This document shows, piece after piece, positions 22,216 to 30,658 of a DNA stretch of 61,248 bases. The stretch's first letter is position 1; each line of letters starts with the position of its first letter. Source of the stretch: an uncultured Collinsella sp. (GTDB lineage Bacteria > Actinomycetota > Coriobacteriia > Coriobacteriales > Coriobacteriaceae); assembly GCA_902493375.1 (NCBI GenBank), contig CABUPH010000014.1, positions 1-61,248 on the forward strand. Reading direction: 5' to 3'. The position numbers and the translations under genes were made by a program. The notes below the pieces were generated by a model that searched no databases, was not told where the DNA came from, and saw only the letters and a list, made by a program, of their open reading frames with translations.

Positions 22216-24576
22216 CTAAGCCAACCCCAGCAATATGCCCGCCGAATGCACGACAAACGCCACGATCCAGGCAACGGCGACCTGAAACGCGAATACGGCC
22301 ACGGCATAGCGCGCGCCCAACTCGCTCTTGACGGCGCCGATTGCCGCCACACAAGGCGGGTACAGCAACGTAAAGACCAAGAACACGTAGGCGGTAAACG
22401 GCGAAAACATGGTCGACAGCGCCGCGGGCGACGTTGCGCCCAAAAGCACCGTGAGCGTCGAGATGACGCTCTCCTTGGCAATGAGCCCCGTGACGAGCGC
22501 CGTCGAGGCGCGCCAGTCGCCAAAGCCGAGCGGGGCCAACACCGGCGCGATGATGCTACCCAGACCGGCAAGCAGGCTTTGCGACTGGTCGGCGACCACG
22601 TTAAAGCGGATGTCGAACGTTTGAAGGAACCAGATGACCACGGTCGCGGCAAAGATAATGGTAAAGGCCTTGGTGATGAAGTCCTTGGCCTTATCCCATG
22701 CCAGCATCACCGTCGTCTTGACGCTCGGCAGGCGGTAATTGGGGAGCTCCATGATAAACGGCACCGGGTCGCCCTTAAATGCCGTGCGGTTGAGCACCAA
22801 AGCCGCGACGCAGCCGACCACGATACCGATCAGATAGAGCGAGACCATGGCGGGAACCGTCGCCTGCGGGAAAAACGCCCCGCACAGCAAGCCGTAAACC
22901 GGCAGCTTGGCTGAGCAGCTCATAAACGGCGTGAGCATGACCGTCATCTTGCGGTCGTGCTCGGATGGGAGCGTACGGGTCGACATGATAGCTGGCACGG
23001 TGCAGCCAAAGCCGACGAGCATGGGCACGAAACTGCGGCCCGACAGGCCAAAGCGACGCAACACCTTATCCATGATAAAGGCCACGCGCGCCATGTATCC
23101 GGAGTCTTCCAGAATGGAGAGGAACAAAAAGAGCACGACGATAATCGGCAGGAAGGTCAGCACACTGCCCACGCCCGTAAGCACGCCGTCGACAGCCAGC
23201 GAGCGCACCACGTCGTTGGTACCGAACGCCTTGAGGCCCGCATCGGCCGAGGCGATGATGGCAGCGATACCGTCCTCCATGAGTCCCTGCAACGCCGCGC
23301 CGATCACGCCAAACGTCAGCCAAAAGACGAGGCCCATGATCACCAGAAACGCCGGAATGGCTGTGTAACGACCTGTCAGGATGCGGTCAATCTTGACGGA
23401 GCGCACGTGCTCGCGGCTCTCGTGCGGCTTGACGACGCAACGCCCGCACACGTCGCCGATAAAGCTAAAACGCATATCGGCCAGCGCAGATAGGCGGTCG
23501 GTGCCGGCCTCACCCTCCATCTGGGTAATGATGTGCTCGATCGCGTCGAGCTCATTGCGATCCAGGTGAAGCGCCTCGGTTACCAGCTCATCGCCCTCGA
23601 CCAGCTTGGTCGCCGCAAAGCGCACCGGGATGTGCGCCGTCACGGCATGGTCCTCGATCAGGTTAGCAATGCCGTGGATGCAGCGATGCAGCGCACCACC
23701 GTCCGGACCGTCGGGCGCGCAAAAGTCCAGGCGACCAGGGCGCTCGCGGAACCGCGCCACGTGCAGGGCGTGGTCCACCAGCTCGCCGATGCCCTCGTTG
23801 CGGGCAGCGCTAATGGGGACAACAGGCACGCCCATCAGGCTCTCGAGCAAGTTGACGTCCACGGCGCCGCCGTTGGCGGTCACCTCGTCCATCATGTTGA
23901 GCGCGATGACCATGGGGCGATCGAGCTCCATAAGCTGCAGTGTCAGGTACAGGTTACGCTCGATGTTGGTGGCGTCAATGATGTCGATGATGGCGTCCGG
24001 GCGCTCGTCGAGGATGAACTGACGGCTCACGACCTCCTCGCCTGTGTACGGCGACAGGGAGTAAATGCCAGGCAGGTCGGTAACGCTTGCCTCGGGATGG
24101 TTACGGATGGTGCCATCTTTGCGGTCGACAGTCACGCCGGGAAAGTTACCGACGTGCTGGTTGGAGCCCGTCAGCTGGTTGAATAACGTGGTCTTGCCGC
24201 AGTTTTGGTTGCCGGCGAGGGCAAAGTGCAGCGGCGCGCCCTCGGGCACGGCCGTCTTTGCCGCACGGGGCGAATACGTCCCCTCGCCGAGTGCCGGGTG
24301 CTCCGTCGTGCCGATTGCGGCGTTAGCGCGTGGGCCGGTATCGGTGTCGTGAACACCCACGAGCTCGATGCGCGCGGCATCGTCCTTGCGCAGCGTCAAC
24401 TCGTAGCCACGCAGGCGAATCTCGAGCGGATCGCCCATGGGGGCGTACTTCATCATGGTGACTTCGGTGCCCGGTGTTAGGCCCATATCCAAAATATGCT
24501 GTCGGAGTGCCTGATCGTCCGATGCCACCGATGCGACAACGGCGTCCTTTCCAATCTCGAGCGTATCGAGCTTCAC
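22216..24576 (-). CDS. feoB: FeoA-FeoB fusion, ferrous iron transporter
   Basis: A 786-residue Fe(II) importer of the inner membrane. Residues about 1-72 form a FeoA-type SH3-like domain (MKLDTLEIGKDAVVASV, MGLTPGTEVTMMKYAPMGDP). A linker and the G domain follow, with P-loop GNQNCGKTT (about 122-130), DLPGIYSLSPYT and NMMDE, then the membrane domain with the two Gate motifs (VGFGCTVPAI and the later CSAKLPVYGLL). The GTG at 24576 is nine bases after GGAGG; upstream codons belong to repeat DNA. Tandem GGTTAGCC boxes upstream suggest iron regulation. Confidence 0.95.
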   Translation of the reverse strand: MKLDTLEIGKDAVVASVASDDQALRQHILDMGLTPGTEVTMMKYAPMGDPLEIRLRGYELTLRKDDAARIELVGVHDTDTGPRANAAIGTTEHPALGEGTYSPRAAKTAVPEGAPLHFALAGNQNCGKTTLFNQLTGSNQHVGNFPGVTVDRKDGTIRNHPEASVTDLPGIYSLSPYTGEEVVSRQFILDERPDAIIDIIDATNIERNLYLTLQLMELDRPMVIALNMMDEVTANGGAVDVNLLESLMGVPVVPISAARNEGIGELVDHALHVARFRERPGRLDFCAPDGPDGGALHRCIHGIANLIEDHAVTAHIPVRFAATKLVEGDELVTEALHLDRNELDAIEHIITQMEGEAGTDRLSALADMRFSFIGDVCGRCVVKPHESREHVRSVKIDRILTGRYTAIPAFLVIMGLVFWLTFGVIGAALQGLMEDGIAAIIASADAGLKAFGTNDVVRSLAVDGVLTGVGSVLTFLPIIVVLFLFLSILEDSGYMARVAFIMDKVLRRFGLSGRSFVPMLVGFGCTVPAIMSTRTLPSEHDRKMTVMLTPFMSCSAKLPVYGLLCGAFFPQATVPAMVSLYLIGIVVGCVAALVLNRTAFKGDPVPFIMELPNYRLPSVKTTVMLAWDKAKDFITKAFTIIFAATVVIWFLQTFDIRFNVVADQSQSLLAGLGSIIAPVLAPLGFGDWRASTALVTGLIAKESVISTLTVLLGATSPAALSTMFSPFTAYVFLVFTLLYPPCVAAIGAVKSELGARYAVAVFAFQVAVAWIVAFVVHSAGILLGLA

Positions 24577-24621
24577 GTCCGTGTTCCTCCCCCGGCGCCC
24601 ACAGGGCGTTGCATTTATGTT

Positions 24622-24655
24622 CACCATGGCTAACCGTTTGCCATGGCTAACCAAT
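24622..24655 (-). promoter_or_regulatory. Putative DtxR/IdeR-type iron boxes upstream of feoAB
   Basis: Two identical 12-bp boxes, GGTTAGCCATGG on the minus strand (24641-24652 and 24624-24635), are spaced 17 bp apart about 50-80 bases upstream of the feoAB start. The half-site GGTTAGCC resembles the actinobacterial DtxR/IdeR consensus (TTAGGTTAGSCTAACCTAA). Binding is inferred only. Confidence 0.5.
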
Positions 24656-24745
24656 TTATCCATGCATGATAGCGCGAACACGCAACGATGTTCAATCGAC
24701 AGATCGGTGCAAGGGGAATTCTGGGCCATTGCCTCCCAGACGGGC

Positions 24746-24950
24746 CTGCTGCGGAAACCGAATCCCACTCCGGAACACCTAAACGGGACGGGCTTTCCGG
24801 TTGAGGCATCTAGCGGAAACTGCAGCCCGGAATCGGCGCTCAGACTGGGATGCAATTTCCCAATGGGGCCCTCGGGGAAACTGCGGCCCGGAATCTGCTC
24901 TCGAAACGGGACGCGGTTTCCCCGAGGACCAAAACAGCCGCCCGCCCCTC
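24746..24950. repeat. GAAACTGCGGCCCG/CGGGACGCGGTTTCC hairpin cluster, locus 1
   Basis: Several diverged arms alternate between GGAAACTGC(A/G)GCCCGGAAT and CGAAACGGGACGCGGTTTCC, so neighbouring arms can pair into hairpins of about 17 bp. The same unit recurs at 28487-28660. The cluster occupies most of the 636-base spacer between feoAB and the antiporter. The rest (24953-25212) contains no gene or motif that I can support. Confidence 0.6.
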
Positions 24951-25212
24951 GACAAAATGATCCGTTCCCTCCGTCGCATGCGGAACATCCAAGGAGTGTC
25001 CCAGGGTGCCGGCACAATAGGAACGTCCCCAGCTGCCGGCAGCATTTCGCCGCAACAGCAAAAGCCCGCGCTGGCAACAAATGTCACCTGCGCGGGCTTG
25101 GTGGGCGCTCACAAAGGCACGTTACAGAGGCCCACGTCAGTTATGGATTACCGGGCGGCACCGGCACGCGATGCCTCCGTCGGCTTACCAAGCGATGAAG
25201 CCTGCCGCAGTC

Positions 25213-26676
25213 TTAGACTATCGGCGCAATGCCGGCAAAGTGCAGATACAGCGAAATGATTGCCACGACAATGACCACCGCTGCGATCAGCTTGTCGTGC
25301 AGATGCGGAAGCACCGGTTTACCGCGGCCTCGCTCGCCCAGCATATAAACGGGAATGGCCGGAGCAAAAAGAATCGTCGTGATCATAACGCCCTGAAGAC
25401 CCGTCGACCACACCAGGAACAATGTGTAGATGAAGCCGAGCGTACCGAAGAAGCGGGCTTTGCCGACGCTGGGCGCATGCGGCCCGTCCAGATGCTCGTT
25501 CTTCCAGCCAATCACCATGTAATAGGCAGCCGAGCAGACATACGGAACCAGAATCGTGTTGACCGCGCAGCTATAGAAGAACTGGTAGGTGCTCGCCGCC
25601 ACATACGACACGATCAAGAAAAGCTGCGTGATGCCGGAGCTCACGAGAACCGTTACCACCGGGGCGTCGTGCTTGTTCGTCTTGGCAAACGCCAGAGGGA
25701 AGGATCCCTGGCGCGCCGCCTCGAACGGCGTCTCGGACGCAATGATGACATAGCCCAGCAGCGCGCCGACCAACGAAAGGATAACGCCAAGGTTTACGAT
25801 GGCAGCACCAACCGGACCGATTGCGCACTCGAGAATTCCCGCCATGGAGGGCGTTGCAAGCTGTGCCATCTCCTCGCGCGGCATAATGCCGAGCGACAGC
25901 ATCGAGATGATCAGATACAGCGTGAATACAGCCGCAAATCCGAGCGCCGTCGAGCGGCCGACGTCACGCACGTACTTTGCACGGCCCGAGATAACGACAG
26001 CGCCCTCGATGCCCGTGAAGACCCAGACAAGGGCGATCATGGTCGAGACAACCTGCTCGCCAAAGCCAGGACCAGCCGGCTCTCCCCAGAAGTTGTCCAT
26101 AAAGATATCGACGTTGAACTTACCCAGGAGCACGATACTCAGCACAAAGAGCCCCAGCGGCACCAGCTTCGCCAACGTGACGATCGCGTTAATGCCCGCA
26201 GCCTCCTTAACGCCACGAAGCACAAGGGCGGTAAGGAACCACAAAAACACGCTGGCGCAAACGATAGAAAGCAGGTTGTTACCCGCGCCAAACGCAGGGA
26301 AGAAATAGCCCAGCGCGCTAAACAGCAAGAGCGCAAAGCTCACGTTGGAAAGACATGCGCTGATCCAGTAGCCCCAAGCGGAGTTGAATCCAATGTAATC
26401 GCCAAAACCGGCCGCAGCGTATGCATAGATGCCGCCGGTCAGGTCGGGACGGGCCTGAGACAAACCGTTGAACACCATCATCAGCGCAAAGACGCCAATA
26501 AAGCAAATTCCCCACGAGACGATAACCGCACCGGTATTTGCCCCACCTGCTGCCATATCGCCGGCAAGCGAAAAGATGCCGCCACAAATACTGGCGGTAA
26601 TGACCATCATGGTCAGACGAAAGAGATCGAGGCCATTAGGGTCGATAATCTCTTCATTTTGAGCTTTAGAGGCCAT
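25213..26676 (-). CDS. APC-family amino acid antiporter, arginine/ornithine type
   Basis: A 487-residue basic amino acid permease/antiporter with about twelve membrane segments. LTMMVITASICGGIFSLAGDMA in TM1 and the TM6 region MIALVWVFTGIEGAVVISGRAK are characteristic of ArcD/LysI-type APA-family exchangers. The ATG follows GGGGGTGCACATACA. It lies 109 bases downstream of the DDAH gene on the same strand, with a hairpin between them. I infer that it exchanges arginine, a methylarginine or citrulline with a product such as ornithine or citrulline; the exact pair is unknown. Confidence 0.8.
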   Translation of the reverse strand: MASKAQNEEIIDPNGLDLFRLTMMVITASICGGIFSLAGDMAAGGANTGAVIVSWGICFIGVFALMMVFNGLSQARPDLTGGIYAYAAAGFGDYIGFNSAWGYWISACLSNVSFALLLFSALGYFFPAFGAGNNLLSIVCASVFLWFLTALVLRGVKEAAGINAIVTLAKLVPLGLFVLSIVLLGKFNVDIFMDNFWGEPAGPGFGEQVVSTMIALVWVFTGIEGAVVISGRAKYVRDVGRSTALGFAAVFTLYLIISMLSLGIMPREEMAQLATPSMAGILECAIGPVGAAIVNLGVILSLVGALLGYVIIASETPFEAARQGSFPLAFAKTNKHDAPVVTVLVSSGITQLFLIVSYVAASTYQFFYSCAVNTILVPYVCSAAYYMVIGWKNEHLDGPHAPSVGKARFFGTLGFIYTLFLVWSTGLQGVMITTILFAPAIPVYMLGERGRGKPVLPHLHDKLIAAVVIVVAIISLYLHFAGIAPIV

Positions 26677-26713
26677 TGTATGTGCACCCCCTTCATCATG
26701 TGATCGAACGAAA

Positions 26714-26750
26714 GATGGCCCGGACGTCCCGAATCGGGTGCCGGGCCATC
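26714..26750 (-). other. Intercistronic hairpin between DDAH and antiporter genes
   Basis: GATGGCCCGG (26714-26723) pairs perfectly with CCGGGCCATC (26741-26750), with a further CCCGA/TCGGG inside. The T tract behind it is poor, so it may be a partial terminator or an mRNA-stabilising element that sets the ratio of enzyme to transporter. Confidence 0.5.
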
Positions 26751-26785
26751 GGTCAAGCGATCATCAGACTGTTACAGCTATCGCG

Positions 26786-27562
26786 TTAGAAGCGCAGCGA
26801 CAGGCAAGAAAGGCCGCCGTCGACCTTGCGATACTCGGAGGTGTCAACGACGAGCGTCTTGTAGCCCAGATCCTGCACGGCCTTGAGCACAGTCGGATAG
26901 CCCTCGGCAACGATGACCGTACCGTTGACCCAGATGCAGTTGGCGCCGTACGCCTCGTCCTCGGGCACGACGATCTTGTTGTACTGGGCAAAGTCGGGCT
27001 TATCGATGAACTCACCAGAGACGAGCATGTTGTTGTCCTCGATGTAGTTGACGCCCGTCTTGAGGTGCAGGACCTCCTCCAGCGGAACCTCAGAACCCTC
27101 GAGGCCCCAGCCCTCGAGAATCTCACAGAACTGGCGGATGCCCTCTTCGTTGGTACGAGCGGAGCGACCGACGTAGAAATGGTCACCGACCATCATGACA
27201 TCGCCGCCGTCGAGCGTGCCCGGAGAAACGATGTGCTTGACATGCTCGTCGTCAAAGAAGCGACGGACGGCCGGCTCGATCTCGTCCTTCTCGCCGTTGC
27301 GGCTATCGGCGCCGGGGTTGGTAATGATGGCGCCGCAGCGAGTGATAACGGCCGGATCTTCGACGAAGCAGCTGTCGGGATACTGCTCGAGTGCCGGCAG
27401 CACCGACACGTCAACGCCGCACTGCTCGAGCGCATGCTCGTAATCGTAGTGCTCCTCGATGGCGCGCTCGTAGATGGGCTGGCCAAGCTCGGGGGCACTC
27501 GTGATGCCATTGCTCAGGGACTTGCCGGGGCGGCGGATGATGACGTGGCTGAACTTGGTCAT
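26786..27562 (-). CDS. Dimethylarginine dimethylaminohydrolase (DDAH)-like amidinohydrolase
   Basis: A 258-residue member of the guanidino-group-modifying superfamily. DDAH hydrolyses methylated arginines to citrulline and methylamines. Motifs: PALEQYPDSCFVEDPAVI (substrate-binding Asp/Glu), GTLDGGDVMMVGDHFYVG, the catalytic His in LEEVLHLKTGVNYI and the catalytic Cys four to seven residues from the end in GGLSCLSLRF. The length is that of bacterial DDAH, well below arginine deiminase (about 400). The ATG at 27562 follows AAGGAGGATCATC. It is followed by an amino acid antiporter and divergent from a GntR regulator, forming an arginine-derivative module. Confidence 0.8.
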   Translation of the reverse strand: MTKFSHVIIRRPGKSLSNGITSAPELGQPIYERAIEEHYDYEHALEQCGVDVSVLPALEQYPDSCFVEDPAVITRCGAIITNPGADSRNGEKDEIEPAVRRFFDDEHVKHIVSPGTLDGGDVMMVGDHFYVGRSARTNEEGIRQFCEILEGWGLEGSEVPLEEVLHLKTGVNYIEDNNMLVSGEFIDKPDFAQYNKIVVPEDEAYGANCIWVNGTVIVAEGYPTVLKAVQDLGYKTLVVDTSEYRKVDGGLSCLSLRF

Positions 27563-27651
27563 GATGATCCTCCTTGGATCTCTTAGCAGAGAGCGGGACT
27601 TCTTCGCGCCCGCCTTCCTTTCGATGGCTTTATCTTAGGGCGGTTTTCCTG

Positions 27652-27671
27652 TTTTGTATATTGTATACAAT
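27652..27671. promoter_or_regulatory. Palindromic operator between DDAH and gntR
   Basis: A perfect 12-bp palindrome ATTGTATACAAT (27660-27671), extended on the left by TTTGTATA, lies in the 255-base divergent spacer. Short palindromes of TTGTATACAA type are common operators of FCD-class GntR regulators. It probably controls the DDAH operon and perhaps gntR itself. Confidence 0.55.
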
Positions 27672-27817
27672 CCTGAACGGTAGATATTCTTCGGTAAGCG
27701 TATTCTTACGTATCGGCGCAAAGTAGCATGATTTAGCTGGTCGTTCTATAATTCAACTGAGCTATTCAAGTGAAACGTATTTGCTTTAAGAAATATACCG
27801 TTAAGGAACATAGGCTC

Positions 27818-28468
27818 ATGGAAACGCTCAGAAGGCCCCTGAAGGACCACGTATACGACTATATTTCGAGCCGTATTGACGCCGGCGAGCTTTCGGCCGG
27901 CGACCGGCTGAGCGAGCAGGCGATCTGCGATGCCATGGGCGTGTCGCGCACACCGGTCCGCGAAGCGCTCATCCAGCTGGCAAGCGACGGCTACCTGGAC
28001 AATCTCCCCCGCCGCGGATTCCACGTCCGTGGGTTCGATCAGCAAAACGCCGTTGAAGTCTTTGAGATTATGGGGCCGCTCGACGGGCAGGCCGCATATC
28101 TCGCCTGTCCGAATCTAACTGACGACGATATTACGCAGCTGAAATTTCTCGTCGGCTCCATGGACCTCGCGATCCAAGGCGGTCTCATCCGCAAGTATGA
28201 CGACATTCAGCGAGACTTTCACCTTACGTACTTCAACCGCTGTGGCAACGATCGTCTGCGCGACATGATTTCACAGCTCGAGCGTTGCTTTATCAAGCGC
28301 GATTACGAGACTGTTGACCAGGAGACGGCGTGTAAGCTGCTCAATAAAGCCAACAACGAACATGCTCATATTCTTGAGTTGTTCGAAGCACGAGATGCGA
28401 CGGGCGTGCGCGACTACGTTCGCGATGTCCATTGGAACACAGAAAACGCCCAGTTCACCGTTTGGTAG
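27818..28468 (+). CDS. GntR-family (FCD) transcriptional regulator
   Basis: A 216-residue regulator. The N-terminal winged helix (DHVYDYISSRIDAGELSAGDRLS, then AICDAMGVSRTPVREALIQL ASDGYL in sequence) is typical of GntR proteins. The C-terminal all-helical FCD domain shows the metal/ligand-binding pattern (DIQRDFHLTYFNRCGN, NNEHAHILELFEA). I start at METLRRPLKDHV, ten bases after AAGGA; sixteen extra codons upstream lie in A/T-rich spacer. It is divergent from the DDAH-antiporter operon and is its likely repressor, responding to an arginine-related ligand. Confidence 0.85.
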   Translation: METLRRPLKDHVYDYISSRIDAGELSAGDRLSEQAICDAMGVSRTPVREALIQLASDGYLDNLPRRGFHVRGFDQQNAVEVFEIMGPLDGQAAYLACPNLTDDDITQLKFLVGSMDLAIQGGLIRKYDDIQRDFHLTYFNRCGNDRLRDMISQLERCFIKRDYETVDQETACKLLNKANNEHAHILELFEARDATGVRDYVRDVHWNTENAQFTVW

Positions 28469-28486
28469 GAAACGATGCCCTTGCGG

Positions 28487-28660
28487 AAAGCGTGTCCCGT
28501 TATTCCCGCTCGAAACGGGTCGCAGTTTCCCAACGGGGCCCCTCGGGGAAACTGCGACCCAGAATTTGAGCTCGAAACGGGATGTGGTTTCCAAATCGAG
28601 GCCCTATGGGAAACCGTGCCCCACCTTGAAGGGCGAGACTGGGGTGCAGTTTCCGGACGG
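28487..28660. repeat. GGGTCGCAGTTTCCC hairpin cluster, locus 2
   Basis: It contains a perfect 15-bp stem (28517-28531 with 28546-28560) around AACGGGGCCCCTCG, then a further diverged unit (CGAAACGGGATGTGGTTTCC with GGGAAACCGTGCCCC). The unit matches locus 1 at 24746-24950. It lies between the convergent gntR and esterase genes and no ORF is present. Confidence 0.65.
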
Positions 28661-28674
28661 GACATCAAAAACAA

Positions 28675-28742
28675 AGTTGCGGTGGAATAGTTCCTGGATG
28701 GGCTGGTTGATGCCCCAGATCGGAACTATTTCACCGCAAGTT
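28675..28742. repeat. GTTGCGGTGGAATA palindrome, copy 2
   Basis: The 19-bp arms GTTGCGGTGGAATAGTTCC and GGAACTATTTCACCGCAAG pair with one mismatch around a roughly 27-base loop. It is located directly after the hairpin cluster, between convergent genes. Confidence 0.75.
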
Positions 28743-28768
28743 ATTGAAGGGCTGGGATGCCCGTCCTC

Positions 28769-29668
28769 TTACAGATGGCGCTCCAGGAAGCGGAAGGCTA
28801 GGCGAATCCAAGGGCGGACCGCCACCTGCTTGTCCTCGTTGTCGACCGCGGTGTTGGCGTTGCCGAGCGAAAGGCCGTGACCACCCTGGTCGAAGACGTG
28901 CATCTCGCATGCAACGCCCTCCTCGGCCATGCGCTGCGCAAACGGGTAGACCTGCGCGATCGGCGCCGTCTTGTCGTCGGACACGCCCCACACAAAGGTC
29001 GGTGGCATCTGGCGCGAAACATGCGTGGTGGGGCAGATGTCGGCCAGATGCTCGTCAGTTGCCTCGCCGCCCGTCACCATCGACAGGTAGTCGTTGAGCA
29101 AATCGCGCCCCGTCTTGCCGCCCGTCTTGGGCACGCGCAAGTCAATGCGCGGATCGCGCGTCTGCATGTCGCGCACATAGGCAAAGTCGAGCAATGGATA
29201 GCCCAGCACCACGGCATCGGGACGAATGTCGTCCGGACGCGCCCCGGCAAATGCCGCGAAGGGGCCGGTCTTCCACTGTGTTGCCAGCGAGGCGCAAATC
29301 ATGCCGCCAGCAGAAAAGCCCACGACGCACACGCGCTTGGGGTCGACATGCCACTCGTCGGCATTCGCGCGCACCGTGGCGACCATCTTGGCAAGATCTG
29401 CCTGGGGGTGCGGAAAGCTCACGTCACCCGTAGAACTCGTCACATAGTTGAGCACAAAGGCCTGGTAGCCGCGGTCCAAAAACGCAAACGCCACCGGGTC
29501 CTGCTCGTGCGGAGCGATATGCGTAAACCCGCCTCCGCCGCAGATGATCACCGCGGGGCGGCGGCCATTGGGCTTGTCGGGCAGCGGCTCGGCACCCAGA
29601 TACGTAAAGGTCGCCGGATAATCCTCGGTCGGCTCCTCGCCCCACAGCGCATGGTTCTCGACAATCAT
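28769..29668 (-). CDS. Alpha/beta hydrolase, BD-FAE/acetylesterase-like
   Basis: A 299-residue cytoplasmic carboxylesterase of the alpha/beta-hydrolase fold. The oxyanion-hole motif is PAVIICGGGGFTHIAPHE, the nucleophile elbow GFSAGG and the C-terminal catalytic His is in FDQGGHGLSLG. Similar proteins deacetylate or deacylate sugars and small esters. The frame is open another 61 codons upstream, but the ATG at 29668 (MIVENHALWG) has AAGGGAG in position. It is a single gene, divergent from the PTS EIIA gene. Confidence 0.8.
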   Translation of the reverse strand: MIVENHALWGEEPTEDYPATFTYLGAEPLPDKPNGRRPAVIICGGGGFTHIAPHEQDPVAFAFLDRGYQAFVLNYVTSSTGDVSFPHPQADLAKMVATVRANADEWHVDPKRVCVVGFSAGGMICASLATQWKTGPFAAFAGARPDDIRPDAVVLGYPLLDFAYVRDMQTRDPRIDLRVPKTGGKTGRDLLNDYLSMVTGGEATDEHLADICPTTHVSRQMPPTFVWGVSDDKTAPIAQVYPFAQRMAEEGVACEMHVFDQGGHGLSLGNANTAVDNEDKQVAVRPWIRLAFRFLERHL

Positions 29669-29913
29669 ATGTGCTCCCTTCGCGCAAATTATGCGCTCTT
29701 GTTTTTTGCTTTCAAGCGTACCCCACTTGAACCCGTGGCGCAGAAACACACCGGCAATAAGTTTCCCTTCAACTGATATATCACATAATCCCAGCTCAGA
29801 GGTATCGCTGAGCAGCGTAAAATAGGGGGCGTTGACCAAGCCGCGAAACACATATGAAACGTTTCCGGCAAACCAAACGCGCGATATGCGCCTATATTAA
29901 GTTGGAGGCAACT

Positions 29914-30477
29914 ATGGGTCTGCTCGATTCGCTTAAGTCCACCTTCACCTCGACCGGCGAGGCGTCCGTTCCGCCCGCAGCAAGCTTCGCCACCCGCGAA
30001 GGCGTCATCTATGCCCCCGTCAACGGCGTGCTCGTCAACCTGAACGAGGTTCCCGACGAGACGATCGCCTCGGGCATGCTTGGCCAGGGCTATGGCATCG
30101 AGCCCATTACCGGCACCATCTATGCGCCCGCCAACGGCCGCATCGGCGCCACCACCGTCACCAACCACTCCATCGGCATGATCACCGAGGACGGTCTTCG
30201 CGTGTTCATCCATGTTGGCCTGGGCACCGTGGAAATGAACGGCAAGGGTTTTGCCCGCTTTGTCGAGATGGGCGATGTGGTCAAGGCAGGCCAGCCGCTC
30301 ATCAGCTTCGACCGCGAGGCCATTAAGGCCGCTGGTCACGAGGACATCGTAACCGTCATCGTCTCCGAGCTCGATCGTCTTAAGAGCATCGACCATGTCG
30401 GCGAGTCCGGAACGCTTATCGGCGGCAACCCGCTCGTCAAGCTTGGCGACCCGCTGCTGGTAGCCAAGACTAAGTAG
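29914..30477 (+). CDS. PTS glucose-type EIIA component
   Basis: A 187-residue soluble EIIA of the glucose superfamily, which receives phosphate from HPr and passes it to EIIB. The phosphoryl-accepting His is in RVFIHVGLGTVEMNGKGF, and the supporting His is in TNHSIGMITEDG. About 30 extra residues precede the domain. The start MGLLDSLKS follows GGAGGCAACT. It is a stand-alone gene without EIIB/EIIC, so it probably serves permeases elsewhere or acts in regulation. A strong terminator follows. Confidence 0.9.
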   Translation: MGLLDSLKSTFTSTGEASVPPAASFATREGVIYAPVNGVLVNLNEVPDETIASGMLGQGYGIEPITGTIYAPANGRIGATTVTNHSIGMITEDGLRVFIHVGLGTVEMNGKGFARFVEMGDVVKAGQPLISFDREAIKAAGHEDIVTVIVSELDRLKSIDHVGESGTLIGGNPLVKLGDPLLVAKTK

Positions 30478-30514
30478 CCAGGCCCCGCGCCACACAGCCA
30501 AAAGGCACCTCGTC

Positions 30515-30553
30515 AAGCGCCCGCGACCATTTGGCCGCGGGCGTTTTTCGTTT
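30515..30553 (+). terminator. Terminator of the EIIA gene
   Basis: CGCCCGCG pairs with CGCGGGCG and is followed by TTTTTCG, about 45 bases after the EIIA stop. Confidence 0.85.
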
Positions 30554-30658
30554 GAAAAACCATCCCGCCAATGCCTTATCTGTATAGCCCAAATGAGCCG
30601 AGCTGCTAGAATATCGAACTGTATGGATAACTATCATTCAACCGTTATGGGAGGATAC

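Noticed and set aside
24579..25080. The 168-codon extension of the FeoB frame upstream of its GTG
   Set aside because: It would translate the iron boxes and the hairpin repeats, has no conserved sequence, and the GTG with GGAGG at the FeoA domain boundary fits the family.
24746..28660. The repeat clusters as possible CRISPR arrays
   Set aside because: Units are diverged, palindromic and irregularly spaced, there are no unique spacers of constant length, and no cas genes are in the window.
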